Origin: Symbiodinium natans
Lineage: Eukaryota; Sar; Dinophyceae; Suessiales; Symbiodiniaceae
Direction of reading: 5' to 3'
Length of the DNA stretch: 60,000 nucleotides
Assembly (NCBI GenBank): GCA_905221605.1
Contig: CAJNDS010001369.1
Span: forward strand, 126,001-186,000
Positions 13,310-25,300 of this stretch are shown one piece after another. The translations under genes were made by a program, and so were the position numbers. The number at the start of each line of letters is the position of its first letter. Position 1 is the stretch's first letter. The notes beneath the pieces were generated by a model that saw nothing but the letters and a program-made list of their open reading frames with translations, was not told the origin of the DNA and did not search any database.

Positions 13310-16300
13310 AAGTGCGCCAAGCTAGCCACGGCTTTGCAACATCGGCGATGAGCCAGGATGCATCGTTCTAAATGTCAGTAAGATCGGCCCTGACCATGCA
13401 TGGCTGCGGGGAAGAAGAGTGAAGTCTGAACTCGTGAAATCACAAGCTGAAGGTAAGACTCCTGGCCGAGACTCGCCAGGGGCCGATGGGGCGGCACCCG
13501 CATAGCCAGGGCTTCGCAGCAAAAGGGCACTGCCAGTGTGACTGAACTGAAACGCCGGTGCCAACGTATCCGCCCGCGCAAAGGAGTGCACTGGCATTGG
13601 CAAACCGAGGTTGCTTACACCAGCAACGGGTGGAGAGAATACGAATCCGGCGCATGTCAAGCCGCAAAGGGGTAGCAGCGGTCCGGATCTCGAAAGGCTG
13701 CGTAGCAAGGAGGTGAAGCCCGTCTGCAAGAAGTCCAGGGCCGGCGAGGCAGGCCCGCATCTTGCAGTGGACTGCAGAGGCAGTAAGAAGCCCAAGTGAG
13801 AATGGCCCACAACCGGCAGCACGGACACGGAGCCGGTACGGGTCAGGCCGGATGCGAGCACGGACAGGCCCATCCTGGCAAGGTCACGGACAAGCGAGGC
13901 AGAGTCAGCATCGCACATGTTCAAAGCAGAGGTTGCAAAGGCCGGCTGGACAAAGCTGTGGGGTGACACGAGCAGGTCGGGGCTTGTGCAGTCCGAGACA
14001 AACATCAGCGACTCGAGTCGTGCAAGTCCGAAGGCCGGCGTGAGGCTTTCGACGTGTCCGATGCTTCGTGGAGGCAACGGCAAGCCCACTGCAGTGAGCT
14101 TCATGATCAGTACCAAAAGGTCTGTTCTGGCAGAGCTTCTGGCAAACAAGCTGAACCCTGGATGCACCATTTCAGCCACCGGAAGCAAGAAGACAAAGCC
14201 AGCTCGACCCATTCCTACTGCAGGCATCGCCAAGTCGATTCAGCTGGGCCCTTGCAAAGACAGCAGCAGGTCAACATGCGTGGAGTCCGTGGCTGACAAC
14301 ACGGAGTCTATGCGCGTGCAGCTTTGCAGCGAAGCTGGTGAGCCTGGCGAAACCGTGTCGGCTACGGACAGGAAGAACACAGGGCCCGCATGGCCAATCC
14401 CCAGTGCCAGTATGAAGGAACCCGAACATGCAAACGCCTTCGAAAGTGGCGACGGCTCAAGTCCGATCAAACTAAATACGAGCGTGGCGCTTCCTAGCCT
14501 GATGAAGGACCGTAGCAACACAGGGGATTCAGTACCTGAGAAGTCACATGCCAGAAGAACTGTTCCTGGCCACGCCGCGCCGGACACAGGCGGTGCACTA
14601 CCCAAGCACGCAGAGTTGTGCAAAGATGCACTTGGCCCAAGTGTGGCAGGGTCCAAAGCAGGCAACAAAAGGTCCATATGAACGGAGCTATGCACCAAGA
14701 GTGAGGATGCAAAGATCGAAATCCCGAGCACAGGCAGCGAGTATACATAATCAGACTTGGCAACCCCCAGTAGGAGTGGAGTGGGGCCAGACCTGACAGA
14801 GCCCCTGACCAGCAGCATGGACCCTAGTTGCGCGAAATTAGAGACAGGCGTGGCAAAACCTGGGCAGCTGAGGCTTTGCAGCAGCAACGAAGATCCAGGA
14901 CGCGTGTCCGCAACGACGGGCAGGGCGAACACAAAACCCACGCAGCCAGTTCCCATCAGCAAAGTAGGGGATTCTGTGCGCATGTAGTTCCTCGAGGGCG
15001 CAGAGAAGCCCGCCTGCGAGCGGTCGAGGGATGGGGCCGGAGAGCCCAGGCGCAGGAAGCTGCGGATCGAAGGCAGGGAGCCCATCTTGGCGCCATCTGG
15101 CACGGGGAGTGAGGGACCGAGGCGAGCCAGTCCGCACACAAGCACCAGCATCTCTGACCGACTAAAGCTTCGCAGAAGCGTTGGTGCTTCCAGTTCCCCC
15201 ATAGCAGAGGCCGGCGCTGCGGCTTCCAATCATCCGGAACTGCGAGCTGGAGGAGTCGATTCTGCGTTTGTAAAGTCCATTGTTGAAGCAAAGAAGCCGG
15301 CTTGGGCAAGGGACCGTGTCAGCAACGAGAACTCCACGTGCGAGACGTCGGCAACAGGTAGCAAGGACACAAGCCCCGGGCGACACATTCCAGCTGTAAA
15401 AGCTGAGACTTCCACTTGAGCGGCCGATCGAAGGAGCATTGACGACCCTAGCGTTCCAAACTGGAAAGCTAAAGGTGACAGTCCTGTCCATGAGAAGCTA
15501 CGCAGCAGAGGTAAAGAACCAGAACTGGCAGAATTCAGTGCTGGCAACAATGCTCCAGTACGGGCACGGCCCGTCAGGAACATTGGAAAGCCAGGATGAG
15601 TGAGCTGTCGCAAAGAAGTCAGAAAACCCAGACAGAGGTAGTCCAACGCCAGCAGCAGGGCTTCCAAGCATCCAAGTGATCTCAGGGACGAGAATGGGTC
15701 AACTCTCGCATAGTCCACGACAAACAGTGAGAAGACGCTACCTGGTCGAGTTAGGCCGGAGACGAGCACGGTAAGGCCAGGGCAGACCGTGCTGTGCAAA
15801 GACAAGCTGAAGCCTAGTCTTGCAGAGTCCGAGGCCAACGCAATTAGCCCGAGTCTGCTGAAGCTATGCAGTGAAGCGGGTATACCCAGGCGGAGTGTCT
15901 CTGCCACTGACAGTGCGGACACGAAGCCCACTCGCGAAATGCCGGCCACCAACAGCAGCAGCCCCGCACACACGAAGCTACGAACCGGCATAGACAAGCT
16001 CACACGGACAGAGCTCAGAGCAAACAGTGCGGGTCCTGGGCATGCATAAGACCGGAGCAATAACATGAGACCGATTGTTGCAAGATCCAACGCAGACATC
16101 ACTAAGCCGAAGCGGGAACTGCCCATGGCTGGCGCCGCCAGCTCCACCCGACCAGCGTTCCGTGACAGCAGGGAAGGTCCGACGATTGCAAGGCTCAGCG
16201 CTGAGCACGAAGATCCCGGACAACCGTGGCTTCGCAGAGGTACCAGAAATTCAGGCTGCGCCACGTCCACTACCAACAAGGAGGACACAAAGCCAACTCT

Positions 16301-17024
16301 GCTCAAGCCAAAGGCCAACGTAGCAAGACCGGCTCTCGCAGAGCCGTGAACAGGCAGAGTCGAGCCAGCATGCTGGAGGGCAAGTGCAAGTAAGGACGGG
16401 CTAGTTTGAGCCAAACTGTGCAGAAAGGCTGGCGAGCCAAGGCTTGAAGCATCGATCACAAAGAGGGAGAAGACAGGGCCGCAGCAAGACAAGCCCAAAG
16501 CCAAAGTTGGGCTTCCTACACGTGTGGAACTTCTCGGCGTCATCAACAGCTCCGAATGGGCAAAGCTAGGTACAAGAGGAAAAGCACCAATGTAAGCTGG
16601 AGACCGCAGGGAAAGGAGAGAGCCCAGCGGTGTGCGGTCCGGGGCCGAGGGTGGCGAACCCGGTCGCAGCACGTTCGTCGCCGGTGAGGCCGGCCCCAGG
16701 CGACCAAGTGAGCGAGGTGGCAGGCCCGCGCCAAGTTTCGAAAAGGCCAAGACGAACGCAAGAGATCCGATTCGAGACAAGGAACGCAAAGGCATCGGTG
16801 GCCCAGGATGCCCCACATCGGCCACCGGCAGCGGGAAGACAGAGCCCAGGCTCGACATGCCGAAGACCGGCAAGAAGGCTGAAGGCCGACACGCACCGCG
16901 AACTGACAGAAAAGGGCCCATTTTCGCGTAGTTCGGGGCAAGGACCACTGGACCGAGGCAGGCAAGGCTGCGAGGCAACAGCACACTGCCCGAAGTTGTC
17001 ATCTCCACCACAAACAAAGGGAAC
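13274..17024 (-). repeat. 552-bp superperiod (366+186)
   Basis: C units alternate 366, 186, 366, 186, 366, 186 bp from 13274 to 14930. A 438-bp step follows (366+72, one extra A-L pair), and the alternation resumes from 15368 to 17024 as 366, 186 three times, exactly 3 x 552 bp. This is a third level of hierarchy above unit (36) and module (180/186). No indel that is not a whole unit was found between the C units. Confidence 0.85.
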
Positions 17025-17164
17025 ACGAGCCCTGCTCTCTGCATGCCAATGACTGGAGCAGAAAAGCCAAGATAGGCCAAAGATTGCACCGAAACCGAAG
17101 ATTCGATCGCAGCAGCATCCGTCAATGGCACAAGGCTGTCCAAGCAAGCCAGGCTCCTGGTCAA
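15230..17164 (-). other. Repeat-derived open frame, 644 codons; not called a gene
   Basis: Right-most open stretch of block 1 and the one carrying the regular 552-bp superperiod. It ends at TGA 15230, at the usual pre-core codon. It begins near where the array gives way to the GAGTGT microsatellite. The product is Leu/Ser/Ala-rich and repetitive, without a recognised domain. Confidence 0.25.
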
Positions 17165-17220
17165 GTGCCGGGCTGCAACTCAGGCATGGTGGCTATGCTT
17201 GCAGATATGTGCACAAACGT

Positions 17221-17493
17221 GCGAGTGTGAGTGTGAGTGTGAGTGTGAGTGTGAGTGTGAGTGTGCGAGTGAGAGTGTGAGTGAGAGTGTGAGTGAGAGT
17301 GAGTGAGAATGTGCATGTGAGTCTGAGTGTGAATGGAAGTGTGAGTGTGCGTGTGCGAGTGTGAGTGTGTGAGCGTGAGCGTGAGCGTGAGTGTGAGTGA
17401 GTCTGTGTGAGTGCGTGAGAGTGTGAGTGCGTGAGAGTGTGAGAGTGTGAGAGTGTGAGGGTGTGAGGGTGTGAGGGTGTGTGCATGTGTGCG
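17221..17493. repeat. GTGA/GAGTGT-type microsatellite
   Basis: A long G/T/A-rich simple repeat of GTGTGA, GAGTGT and GTGAGA permutations, with scattered variants. It follows about 50 bp of non-repeat sequence after the array. Relic array units reappear just to its right in the same minus frame phase, so it probably expanded within or invaded the array. Long His/Thr/Ser readings on the minus strand across 17180-17683 come from this tract and are not genes. Confidence 0.95.
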
Positions 17494-17501
17494 TGAAGGA
17501 G

Positions 17502-17545
17502 CTTGTGGGGCTTGTGGGGCGTGCGGGGCGTGTGGGGCGTGTGGG
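17502..17545. repeat. Five copies of a 9-bp G-rich unit
   Basis: Two CTTGTGGGG copies followed by three CGTGCGGGG/CGTGTGGGG-type copies, the last incomplete. This is a short imperfect minisatellite directly after the GAGTGT tract. Confidence 0.85.
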
Positions 17546-17683
17546 CCTTGCGCTGGCTTGCTTAGTATGCCTGCATCCGGAGGCTCCCATCAGCAACGAA
17601 GCTCTCCTCAGCAGAACTATGAGTCCCATGGTGGTGGAATCCATCACCAGCGACGAGAAGCCGGAGATGCCTCTGCCTGCCAA
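17546..17683 (-). repeat. Relic array units
   Basis: The minus reading GFSSLVMDSTTMGLIVLL followed by RRASLLMGASG matches the L and A unit pattern. It is in the same phase as block 1, which shows the array once continued past the microsatellite. Units are degraded to the right of about 17690. Confidence 0.6.
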
Positions 17684-18719
17684 TGCACACTACCACCGTT
17701 GTACCTTTGTGGTTTTCCGTGGTTTTCTACCGACTTCAGAACATTGAGGGCGATTCCATCTGTCCCAAGAGTCTGTTCACGTCTTCAGGTGTCTCTGTAC
17801 ACGGGTGAATCTGCCGCATGCTTTCAACTTTCAGCAGCTGCAAGAAATTACCGCAAAAAAAAGCTGCAAAGCGTGGATGAGATGAGTTTCGAAGGTGTGC
17901 AGCCTGCAGGGCTGCAGGGCCTGGAAGCCACGGCCCGGTGAGAAGAACAAAAGGAATCACTTTTTTTTGGCTGTTCGTGAAAACGGTAGCGCTCAGTTTA
18001 GTCTCCTTGAGCAATTACCAGGGACAGCGAGAACAAAACATCCGACGCCATGTCCACCCCAAGCATCCGATCGCCACTCTAGGCTTGCTTCCATGAGTTT
18101 GTTGTATTCTCTTCGTCGCCTTGGGCGGGTTCTTCTACGTACAGTCTTCTTTCTTTCTTGTTCTTGCTTTCTTCTTCTTTTTCACCGTTTGCGAGCTCTC
18201 CTTCAAAGTGCCAAGTGACAGTTTTCACCCTAGCAACATCTGGTGACTTGGATCCTGGCTAGTCGCCAGCATTGCAGCGCCAGGTTAACCGGAAGCCCTC
18301 ATTGGCCTTGGTCCATTGGTTTGGTTCAGCACGTTGTGACATCATGTGACTGGCACCACCTGGATTCTACCTCTTGGCATGTCAGGACTTGTTTTACTCC
18401 GAGGCCGTGGCGGCGACGGGCCCGTTCGAAGAGGATCGGACGCCGACTTAGTTGGCAGCAGGTGTGCTTAACATGTTTTGTCCGTATAGACTCTGGCAAA
18501 AGTTCGTTGAAGGACAGCCAAAAACTGTGCTCCCGACCAGAGGAGCGCCCAAGCATGCCTCGGGGTCATGCGGTGCAAGCTGTTCAGCGCTCAACTTCTC
18601 CCCCTGAGGTGCATCGAACCCGCTACTGACCGGCGAAATGCCCCAACAATGGCTATGATTGCATGACGAGTGTGTACAATGTGTACAATGTGTGCAAGAG
18701 TGCACAATCCACAAAAGGG
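17684..18719. other. Spacer without recognisable gene
   Basis: Unique-looking sequence, more T-rich than the array. It contains a pyrimidine tract at about 18145-18186 and a doubled GTGTACAAT at 18671-18690. Open frames of up to 156 codons exist (17471-17941 plus, 18243-18629 plus), but they resemble no family I know and start inside simple repeat or at arbitrary points. No tRNA- or rRNA-like sequence seen. Confidence 0.6.
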
Positions 18720-18815
18720 ATTTTGCCAAGGAGCAAAACTTTGCACGAATGGCAGGGACCCCAGGTGGGTTGCTCCGATGACAGACAGGCTGAAAACGAA
18801 GCCAAAGCGCACACC
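18720..18815 (-). repeat. Isolated relic A and C units
   Basis: The minus strand reads GFVFSLSVIGATHLGSLPFVQSFA-like units, a clear C followed by A, stranded in spacer. Its phase differs from block 1, so at least one indel lies between. Confidence 0.7.
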
Positions 18816-19399
18816 TCCAGTAGACGTACAGTAGACGTAGGTCAGCGGCGCAGGTGCAAGCTGCACAGCGAATGGCAGGTCTGAGGCCCGTGCTGCCATA
18901 GGCAAGGATCTGGAATCCCGAACATGCAAGCCCTTGTGCCAGTGACGGAGATCCCGGGTGCTGGAACCTAAGCTGACAGGTTGGGGAGAGACTTTACCTG
19001 ACTCGAGTTACTCTAGTGGAATCAAATGCTCTCGAAAAGTTTGTCCACAGCCACACGGCTCAGGCCCGCGCCCAAGTGCCACAAGCGATGCTCCGGGTCG
19101 GGCAAGGTGACGTGGAGGCACAGAGAAGCCCAGTTGGCTACTCAAAGGGGCCAGCACAGGCGTCTCTGCTCGGCAAAGGCTCCTCTTCAGGGCCACATTG
19201 ACCCCACACCAAAGCCAAGACACATCCACAGAGCCAAAAACATGTACTCAACACTGCCACGCTGACATTAGCATGTTACAACGAGTCTCCTTTTGAAATC
19301 CGTTCAGGCTTAAGGTGTTTTTCAGCCAAATGAGCCTCACAGTCTAACAAGTGCTAGCAGCCCACACGCACTCACCTGCACTCACATGCTTCACTTACT
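18816..19399. other. Spacer with strongly degraded units
   Basis: Mostly featureless. A doubled CAGTAGACGTA lies near 18818-18841. Weak unit-like readings such as LGFSVPP and RPGASLVAL occur at about 19065-19200 on the minus strand, in a different phase from the main array. No gene recognised. Confidence 0.5.
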
Positions 19400-22300
19400 T
19401 GAAGTTGGAAAGCCCGTGCTCCTTGCTGATGCTGTGGGGCCAAGTTGGCTCGCATCAACTACTGGCAGGAAGAAAACAAGGCCTGGGCGACCCAAGCCTA
19501 GCACTGGAACCACGAGACCTGACCAGGCGGAGCTATGTGTCAGCAAGCTGGGGTCTGCTTGCGCCATATCATAAACCAAAGTCATGAAGCCTAACTGTGC
19601 CAAGGATTGGGAGGAAAAGGGCAGACCAGATTGGGCGAAGCCCGGAGCAGACGCGGCGAAACCCAAGTGAGCCATACGTCGAACCGACATCGGCAGGCCC
19701 AGGAGAGTGCAATCGACGGTTGGCAAGGAGGAGACAAGGCCCGAACGGGTCAATCCTGCGGTTGGGACGGGCAGCTCGGCACGTAAGGGTTGCCGAGGCA
19801 AGAGTGGGGATCCGGCAGTTGCGCTGCGCAGGGCCAACGCAAAGAAGCCTAATCTGGCCATGGTCCTCAACGGCGACACCGGCCCGGGTGTCGCAACGTC
19901 AGCGACCGATGTAGCGAAGAGCAACCCCACGCGACCAAGGCCTGAGGCAAGAGCTGACAGACCTGAATGCAAAAGTTGCCTCAGCAGCAGGGAGCTCTCG
20001 GTATGCGCGAAGCCTAGCATAGGAACGGTTGGTGCTGGCTTAACGAAGCTGTGCATAGGTACCAGCAAACCAAGCATGGCGTAATCCAGCGGAAGCATAA
20101 TAGCGCTCAGTCTTGATAGGCCCATCGCAAGCAATGTGCTTCCTACTTGCATGTAGTGCCTCAGCGACGCCACTAAGCCAACGTTCGAGAACGCGCAAAC
20201 AGAGACTGCACTGCCCAGGCACGAAAGGCTTCTCAGCGGAAGAAAGCTTCCTGAAAGAGTTTCGTCCACTACTAAAAGCAAGGAAGCAGGGTCAGTACAC
20301 GCTAGGCCGGCGATAGGAACCAGCAACTCCACACAAGCAAAGTTGCGAAGCAGCAGCAGTGATTCCAGGCGGCCATGACTCGGCACGGGCGGAGCTAGAC
20401 CCAGATGGGCGGGGCTGCGCGATGATAAAAACGAATCGAGGTGCAGGGGGTCCACCACCAATGGCGAGAGAACGAAGCCGATGTAGGACAGGCCATAAGT
20501 TAACACTGGGAAGCCAAAACGAGCCATGCTTTGGAGTGGCAAAAGGAAGCCAACTTGAAAACAGTTCGAGGCCATCGAGCTGGAGCCGAGCCTGGCATTT
20601 CCTCGCAAGAACGACGACGACTCCAAGAAATGACTGTCCAAAGCTAGCAAGCTCGGACCCAAACATACCATGCCAAGCACAAGCAAGGACGCATCCATTC
20701 GGGAGAAGAACTGCAGTAACAGAAGAAACTCAAATTGCAGATAGTCCACCACAGGCAAGGCTGGGTCGAGGCGGCAACAGCTACGCAACAATGGGCTGAA
20801 GCCGGGCTGAGCACTGCCCAGAACTGAGGTGGAGATGTCTGGCCGAGCAGGGGCGCGCGCGAGCACTGGCAGCCCAAGTTGAGTTAAGGCAGCCACCGGG
20901 AGTGAGGAAACTGAGCCAGCGCGTGCCAAGCCGAACAGTGGGAGAGGCAGCCCAGGACGGGCATGACTTTGCAAGGACGTCGATGGTCCCAAATGAGCCA
21001 AGTTTAACACGAAGGCTGCAGGTTCAGGTCACGCGGACGATCGTGACAACGGCGAGACTTCCAAGTAACTGCGACCCAACACTGGAGGCAATGTTCCCAG
21101 GCATGCAGCTCCAAATGTCAGAACTGCAAGTTCAAGACATATCATATGACGTGTCGACACAGAAGAGCCCATCAGAGCAGATTGAAGAGCTGGCAAAGCA
21201 AGGTCGAATCGCGCAAAGGACCTGGCAGGCGTCGATGGGGCCATGGCAGCAACATCTGCCACTGACGGCGAGGAGATGGGTCCCATGCGGGCGAGCCCAA
21301 CACAAGGCGAAACGAGGCCCAGTCAAGCAGAGCCTCTCGTAGATAACGGAAAGCCCAAACGACCGGAGGACATGACTGGCACGCAGGAGCCGGGCCGAGC
21401 GGAAGATCTCAGGAGCAGGAAACTGTCAGGACGGTGACTCTCTGCAACAAACAGAAAGGACACAGAGCCGCAGCGGCTTAGGCCAATCAACAGCAAGGTG
21501 GAGCCCATTCACCCGGATCCTTGCACAGGAAATGAGGAGTTGACCTTACAAGGCTCGGGCACTGGCAAGGGAAAGCCTGAGCAAACGGAGCTGCGCGCAG
21601 GCGGAATTGAACTGATAGTTGCGAGCTCCGAAACTGAAAAAGAAGCCTCCAGGCACAACAGCCCAGAGGTTGGCATGAAAGAATCTGCACAAGCATACTG
21701 CCTCAACAACAATACAAATCCCGCGTGACATGCTCTCATGCAAGACACGACCAGTGCCAGCCGACTGAAGCTTCGGAGGGACAAGGGCGAGTCAGTATGG
21801 CAGCTGTTTAGGGCTGGAAGTGAAGGGTCTAGTCGTCCAGAAGATTGCAGCAACGGCAGGGCATCCAAATGCACGTCAGCAGCCACCGGCAGAACGAAAA
21901 CAGGGTCGGCTCGGGACATTCCTGTCACGGAGAGTGGAAGGCCCAAGCACGCGAGGTTCCGGGGAGGCATCGGCAAGTCTGCCTTCGCAAAGCTGGGCAT
22001 CAGCAAGACTGGACCAAGGCATGAATGGCTGTGCAAAGGGAAGGGCGCGCCCAAACCTGTACTATCCAAGGCCGGCAAAGAGGAGCCTGCACACGCCAAT
22101 CCTACCAAGGACATGGCAAAGCTAACTCGAGACATCTGTCGCAACGACAGGGGCGAGCCGGAGCCTCCACATGCTAAAAGGGGCACCATCACCTCAGCAC
22201 GGGAAAGACTTTGTGTGGGAGCAGAAGGGCCTACATGGGCGACGTTCGGCGCTGAAATCAAGGAGGCTGGTTGGGTAGGGGTTCGAGCAGACAAAGGCAC

Positions 22301-25300
22301 GTCCAGCTGACACGACTCGGCAACTGAGAGTGAGAACACAGATCCGGGACAAGCTGTGCCTGTGGCAAGTGCCAAGAAGCCCAGACAGGAGGAATGCTGA
22401 ATAAACGAGGATGATTCGGCCTGAACGGAGTTTAGCACCAGTAGAGCCGAATCACACCTTGCAGGGCTCTTCACCAACAGTGTAGACTCGACGTGCAAAG
22501 GTGTCATCACTGGCAAGGCAAAGTCCACCTAAGCAAACGAATGCAGGGACGGCGCAAAGCCTGGGGAAGTCGCATCAAGGGCTGCTGAAGCTGAGCCCGT
22601 ACAAGCGGCGCTTCGCAGCAGCAAAGACGGGTCGAGGTGACTTGTATCCGGAACCGATGCCACAAAATCAGGGCAGGCCAAGCCGAAGGCGAGGGCAGCA
22701 GATTCCGTACATGCATGACTTCTCAGTAGCGGTGGGCTGCCCGAAGCCACACAGCTCAAAGGGGACACCGCTGAGCCACAGCATGCAAGACTGTGGATCA
22801 ATGCCAACGGCCCGGTCTGGACATATTCGAGTGCAAGAGGCAGTGGCCCCAAGCGGGCAACACCCAAAGCGAGCAGGATCGAGCTTGCCCAGGCAGAGTT
22901 GCGGAGAAACAGAGGGGAGTCCGTGCCGCCAGATTGCAGTGCAGGCACGGCCGGTTCTGCGCGGACGGAGCTGTGCAGCAGTGGCACGGGTCCAGCGCTT
23001 GTGGGATCAGTCGCCAGGGCTGGAAAGCCAAGCCAGGCCATACCCAAAATAGGTGGCGGTACCGCTGGCCAGGCAAGTTGCTTCAAGGACAAAGAAGATC
23101 CCACGTGCGAGAAGTCCAGGGCAAATGTGGTGGACCCCACACAGGAGAAAGACCTTGCGGGCACCAACAGACCAGGATTCACGAAGTCAATCGCTGGAAC
23201 CAGAGCCTCCATGCGGCTTACGCCCAAGGCCGGAAGGGTTGGTCCTGGTCGGCCAAAGGAATGCGATGACAGCAGCAAGCCAGTCTTCGCGAAGTTCGAA
23301 GCAAACAGCCCGGAGTCAAGTTAGGCGGAAGACCTCAATGAAGAAGAAACCTCAACTTGAACGAAGTCAAGTATCAGCGAGCTCGGTCCCGTTCTAGCAC
23401 CGCAAATGGCTGGTACAAAGAGGCCCGAGCAACTGAAGCTGCGGAGTGACAGGACAGGTCCCGAGCGAAGGAAGTCCGAGACTGATGAAGGTAAGTCCGG
23501 CTGACAGGATGACCGTGGCGGCGGAAGAGATCCGAACTCAACGTGGTCCAGAACCAGGAAGGATACTCCCGAACGTGCCCTTCCTAGAACTGGTACCAAG
23601 GATTCGGCCCGACCAAAGCCTCTCAGCGAGGAAGCCGATGCAGGGTGCAGGAAGTCGGACGCAAGCGTTGCCGAACCAAACCTGACATAGCTTCGGATGG
23701 AGGGAGGGAAGCCGAAGTGCACATGGCCCAGGACTGGGATGCTGCTTGGCCCGGAACTAAACTTGCCGGAGGCGGACAAGAAAGAGCCAGTTTGTGCAAG
23801 AGTCCGCGTGGACATAAGCGAGCCCAGGGTTAAGGAGTCGAAAATTGACATCGGCAGTCCTAGTTGAACGTGTGACCTCACAGACGACGGGAGCCCCAAG
23901 GACAAGAAGTCAAGAACTAGCATTGCCAGGCCGCACCGCGTCATTCCAAACACCGATGTTGCGGGCCCGGACCGCGACGAGCTGCGTGGAGCCGGCAGCA
24001 ACTCCAAGTGCGAAGAGTCCATGGCGAAAGGCGGGAGGTCGGTTTGCGAGGAGCTTCGAAGCAAAGCAAAGCTTTCCAGTTGGACCGTGTCAGCTGCAGG
24101 TAGCAAGAACACAGGCCCTGGCCGTGCAATTCCGAACACGGGAGCAGCTGACCCGAAGCGCGTGTGGCCTTGCATCAGAAATGAAAATCCAGGCCGCAGC
24201 AGATCGGAAGCTGGCGCGGCTAGGCCCAAATGACCCCAACCTCGAAGTGGCAACGGAAGACCATGGTGTGCAGAGTCCAGCGCCAACGACAAGACTCCAG
24301 GTCTTGCAATGCCCGACGCTGAAAGTCCAAAGTCTGTGCGGGCCGTAGACTGCACAGACAAGAACAAGCCCAAGCGAAGGAAGTCCAGAGCTGGCACCAG
24401 CAAGCCAAGGCGGCAGAGGGAATGCACAAATGACAGAAAGTCCAGTTGCAAGAAGTCCAATGCCGACACCGGAAAGCCAAATCTCTGCAAGCCGAAGACA
24501 GGAGGAGCGAAGCCCAGACAGCCGAGAGAGTGCGAGGACGGAGGAAAGCCTGGCTTAGCAAAGTCAGGGGCAGACAATGGGAAGCCGGCGCAGGCAAATG
24601 ATCGAGTCAGCGTCGCGGAATCTAAGTTGGCAACACCGGTGACAGACAGCGCGGAGACTAAGCCTGTGCGGGCCAGCCCGAACGAGAGCACAGTGGGGCC
24701 GAGGTGTGTATACTCTCTCACCGGAGGAGTGGAGTCGAGGTGCAAGAAGTCCAAAGCTGACGGTGCGAAGCCAGGGTGGCTCATGCTGCGTACCGACAGG
24801 ACCGAGCCGAGATGCAAGGAATCTGGGGCTGAGGGACTCGCGTCCACCTGAACCCTACCTAACGCCAGCGTGGCCAGATCCATCCGCTGATGGCTGCGCA
24901 AGGATGCTGAGGAGCCCGTGCGCAAGAAATCAAGCACTGGAAGTGCAAGGCCGACTCAGCTGCAAGACCGCGGAGACAAGATTGACTCGAGGTGGACGGA
25001 ATCCGAAACGGGCATTGAAGAGCCCAAGCGTACGCTGCTGGAAGCAAAGAGCGCAAGGCCCAAGCAGCCGGAACTTTGTGGCGATGCACATGACTCCGTC
25101 TTCGCAAGGTTAAAGGCAAGCACAGCAAATCCTAAGTGGCCAAAGGACTGCGAAAGCAAGAGGAGGCCTGGATTCACAGGGTCTGCGGCTGGCAAAACCG
25201 AGCCTGGCCTGCAGCCGCCAGACACCGAAGGCGCTAAATCAATTCAGCCAAGGCTTCTCGGAGCAGGCAAGAAATCAAGATGTGACAAGTTCGAGACTAG

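Larger units (their letters stand above)
9110..17050 (-). repeat. C-unit-rich sub-array with 186/366-bp spacing
   Basis: Twenty-six 42-bp C units (minus reading RxGxVFSLPVxDVA) occur here. The + strand triplet of their fifth codon, usually Val, starts at 9134, 9680, 10046, 10664, 11030, 11396, 11654, 11912, 12170, 12536, 12722, 12908, 13274, 13640, 13826, 14192, 14378, 14744, 14930, 15368, 15734, 15920, 16286, 16472, 16838 and 17024. Every interval equals 42 plus a multiple of 36. The usual intervals come from A-L-A-M-C (186 bp) and A-L-A-M-L-A-L-A-M-C (366 bp). The units themselves are strongly diverged: two C regions 552 bp apart match at 30 of 49 positions. Confidence 0.9.
1..17170 (-). 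repeat. 36/42-bp hierarchical tandem array, block 1
   Basis: Degenerate 36-bp units run through the whole stretch and off the left edge. On the minus strand each unit reads as 12 residues with a core [L/P][G/D/E][S/L/F/P]. Classes A (ending like LRSFA), L (VLDFL), M (VFGLA) and 14-residue C (VFSLPVxDVA) alternate by rule. Everything from 1136 to 17164 lies in one minus frame, broken only by single stop codons at 1136, 1640, 1928, 2432, 7514, 8132, 9068, 13322, 14240 and 15230. The first kilobase is the most degenerate. C units are rare before about 8 kb and frequent after 9 kb. No promoter, intron boundary or recognisable domain was seen. I cannot tell whether it is transcribed; coding status is unproven. 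Confidence 0.93.

Noticed and set aside
9110-17050. Centromeric satellite with 180-bp nucleosome-like period
   Set aside because: The 180/186-bp spacing is real, but it varies (108, 258, 366 bp), and nothing in the window links it to centromere function.
17180-17683. His/Thr/Ser-rich minus frame
   Set aside because: Translation of the GAGTGT microsatellite.
17471-17941. 156-codon plus frame in spacer
   Set aside because: Begins in simple repeat, crosses relic array units and shows no family similarity.
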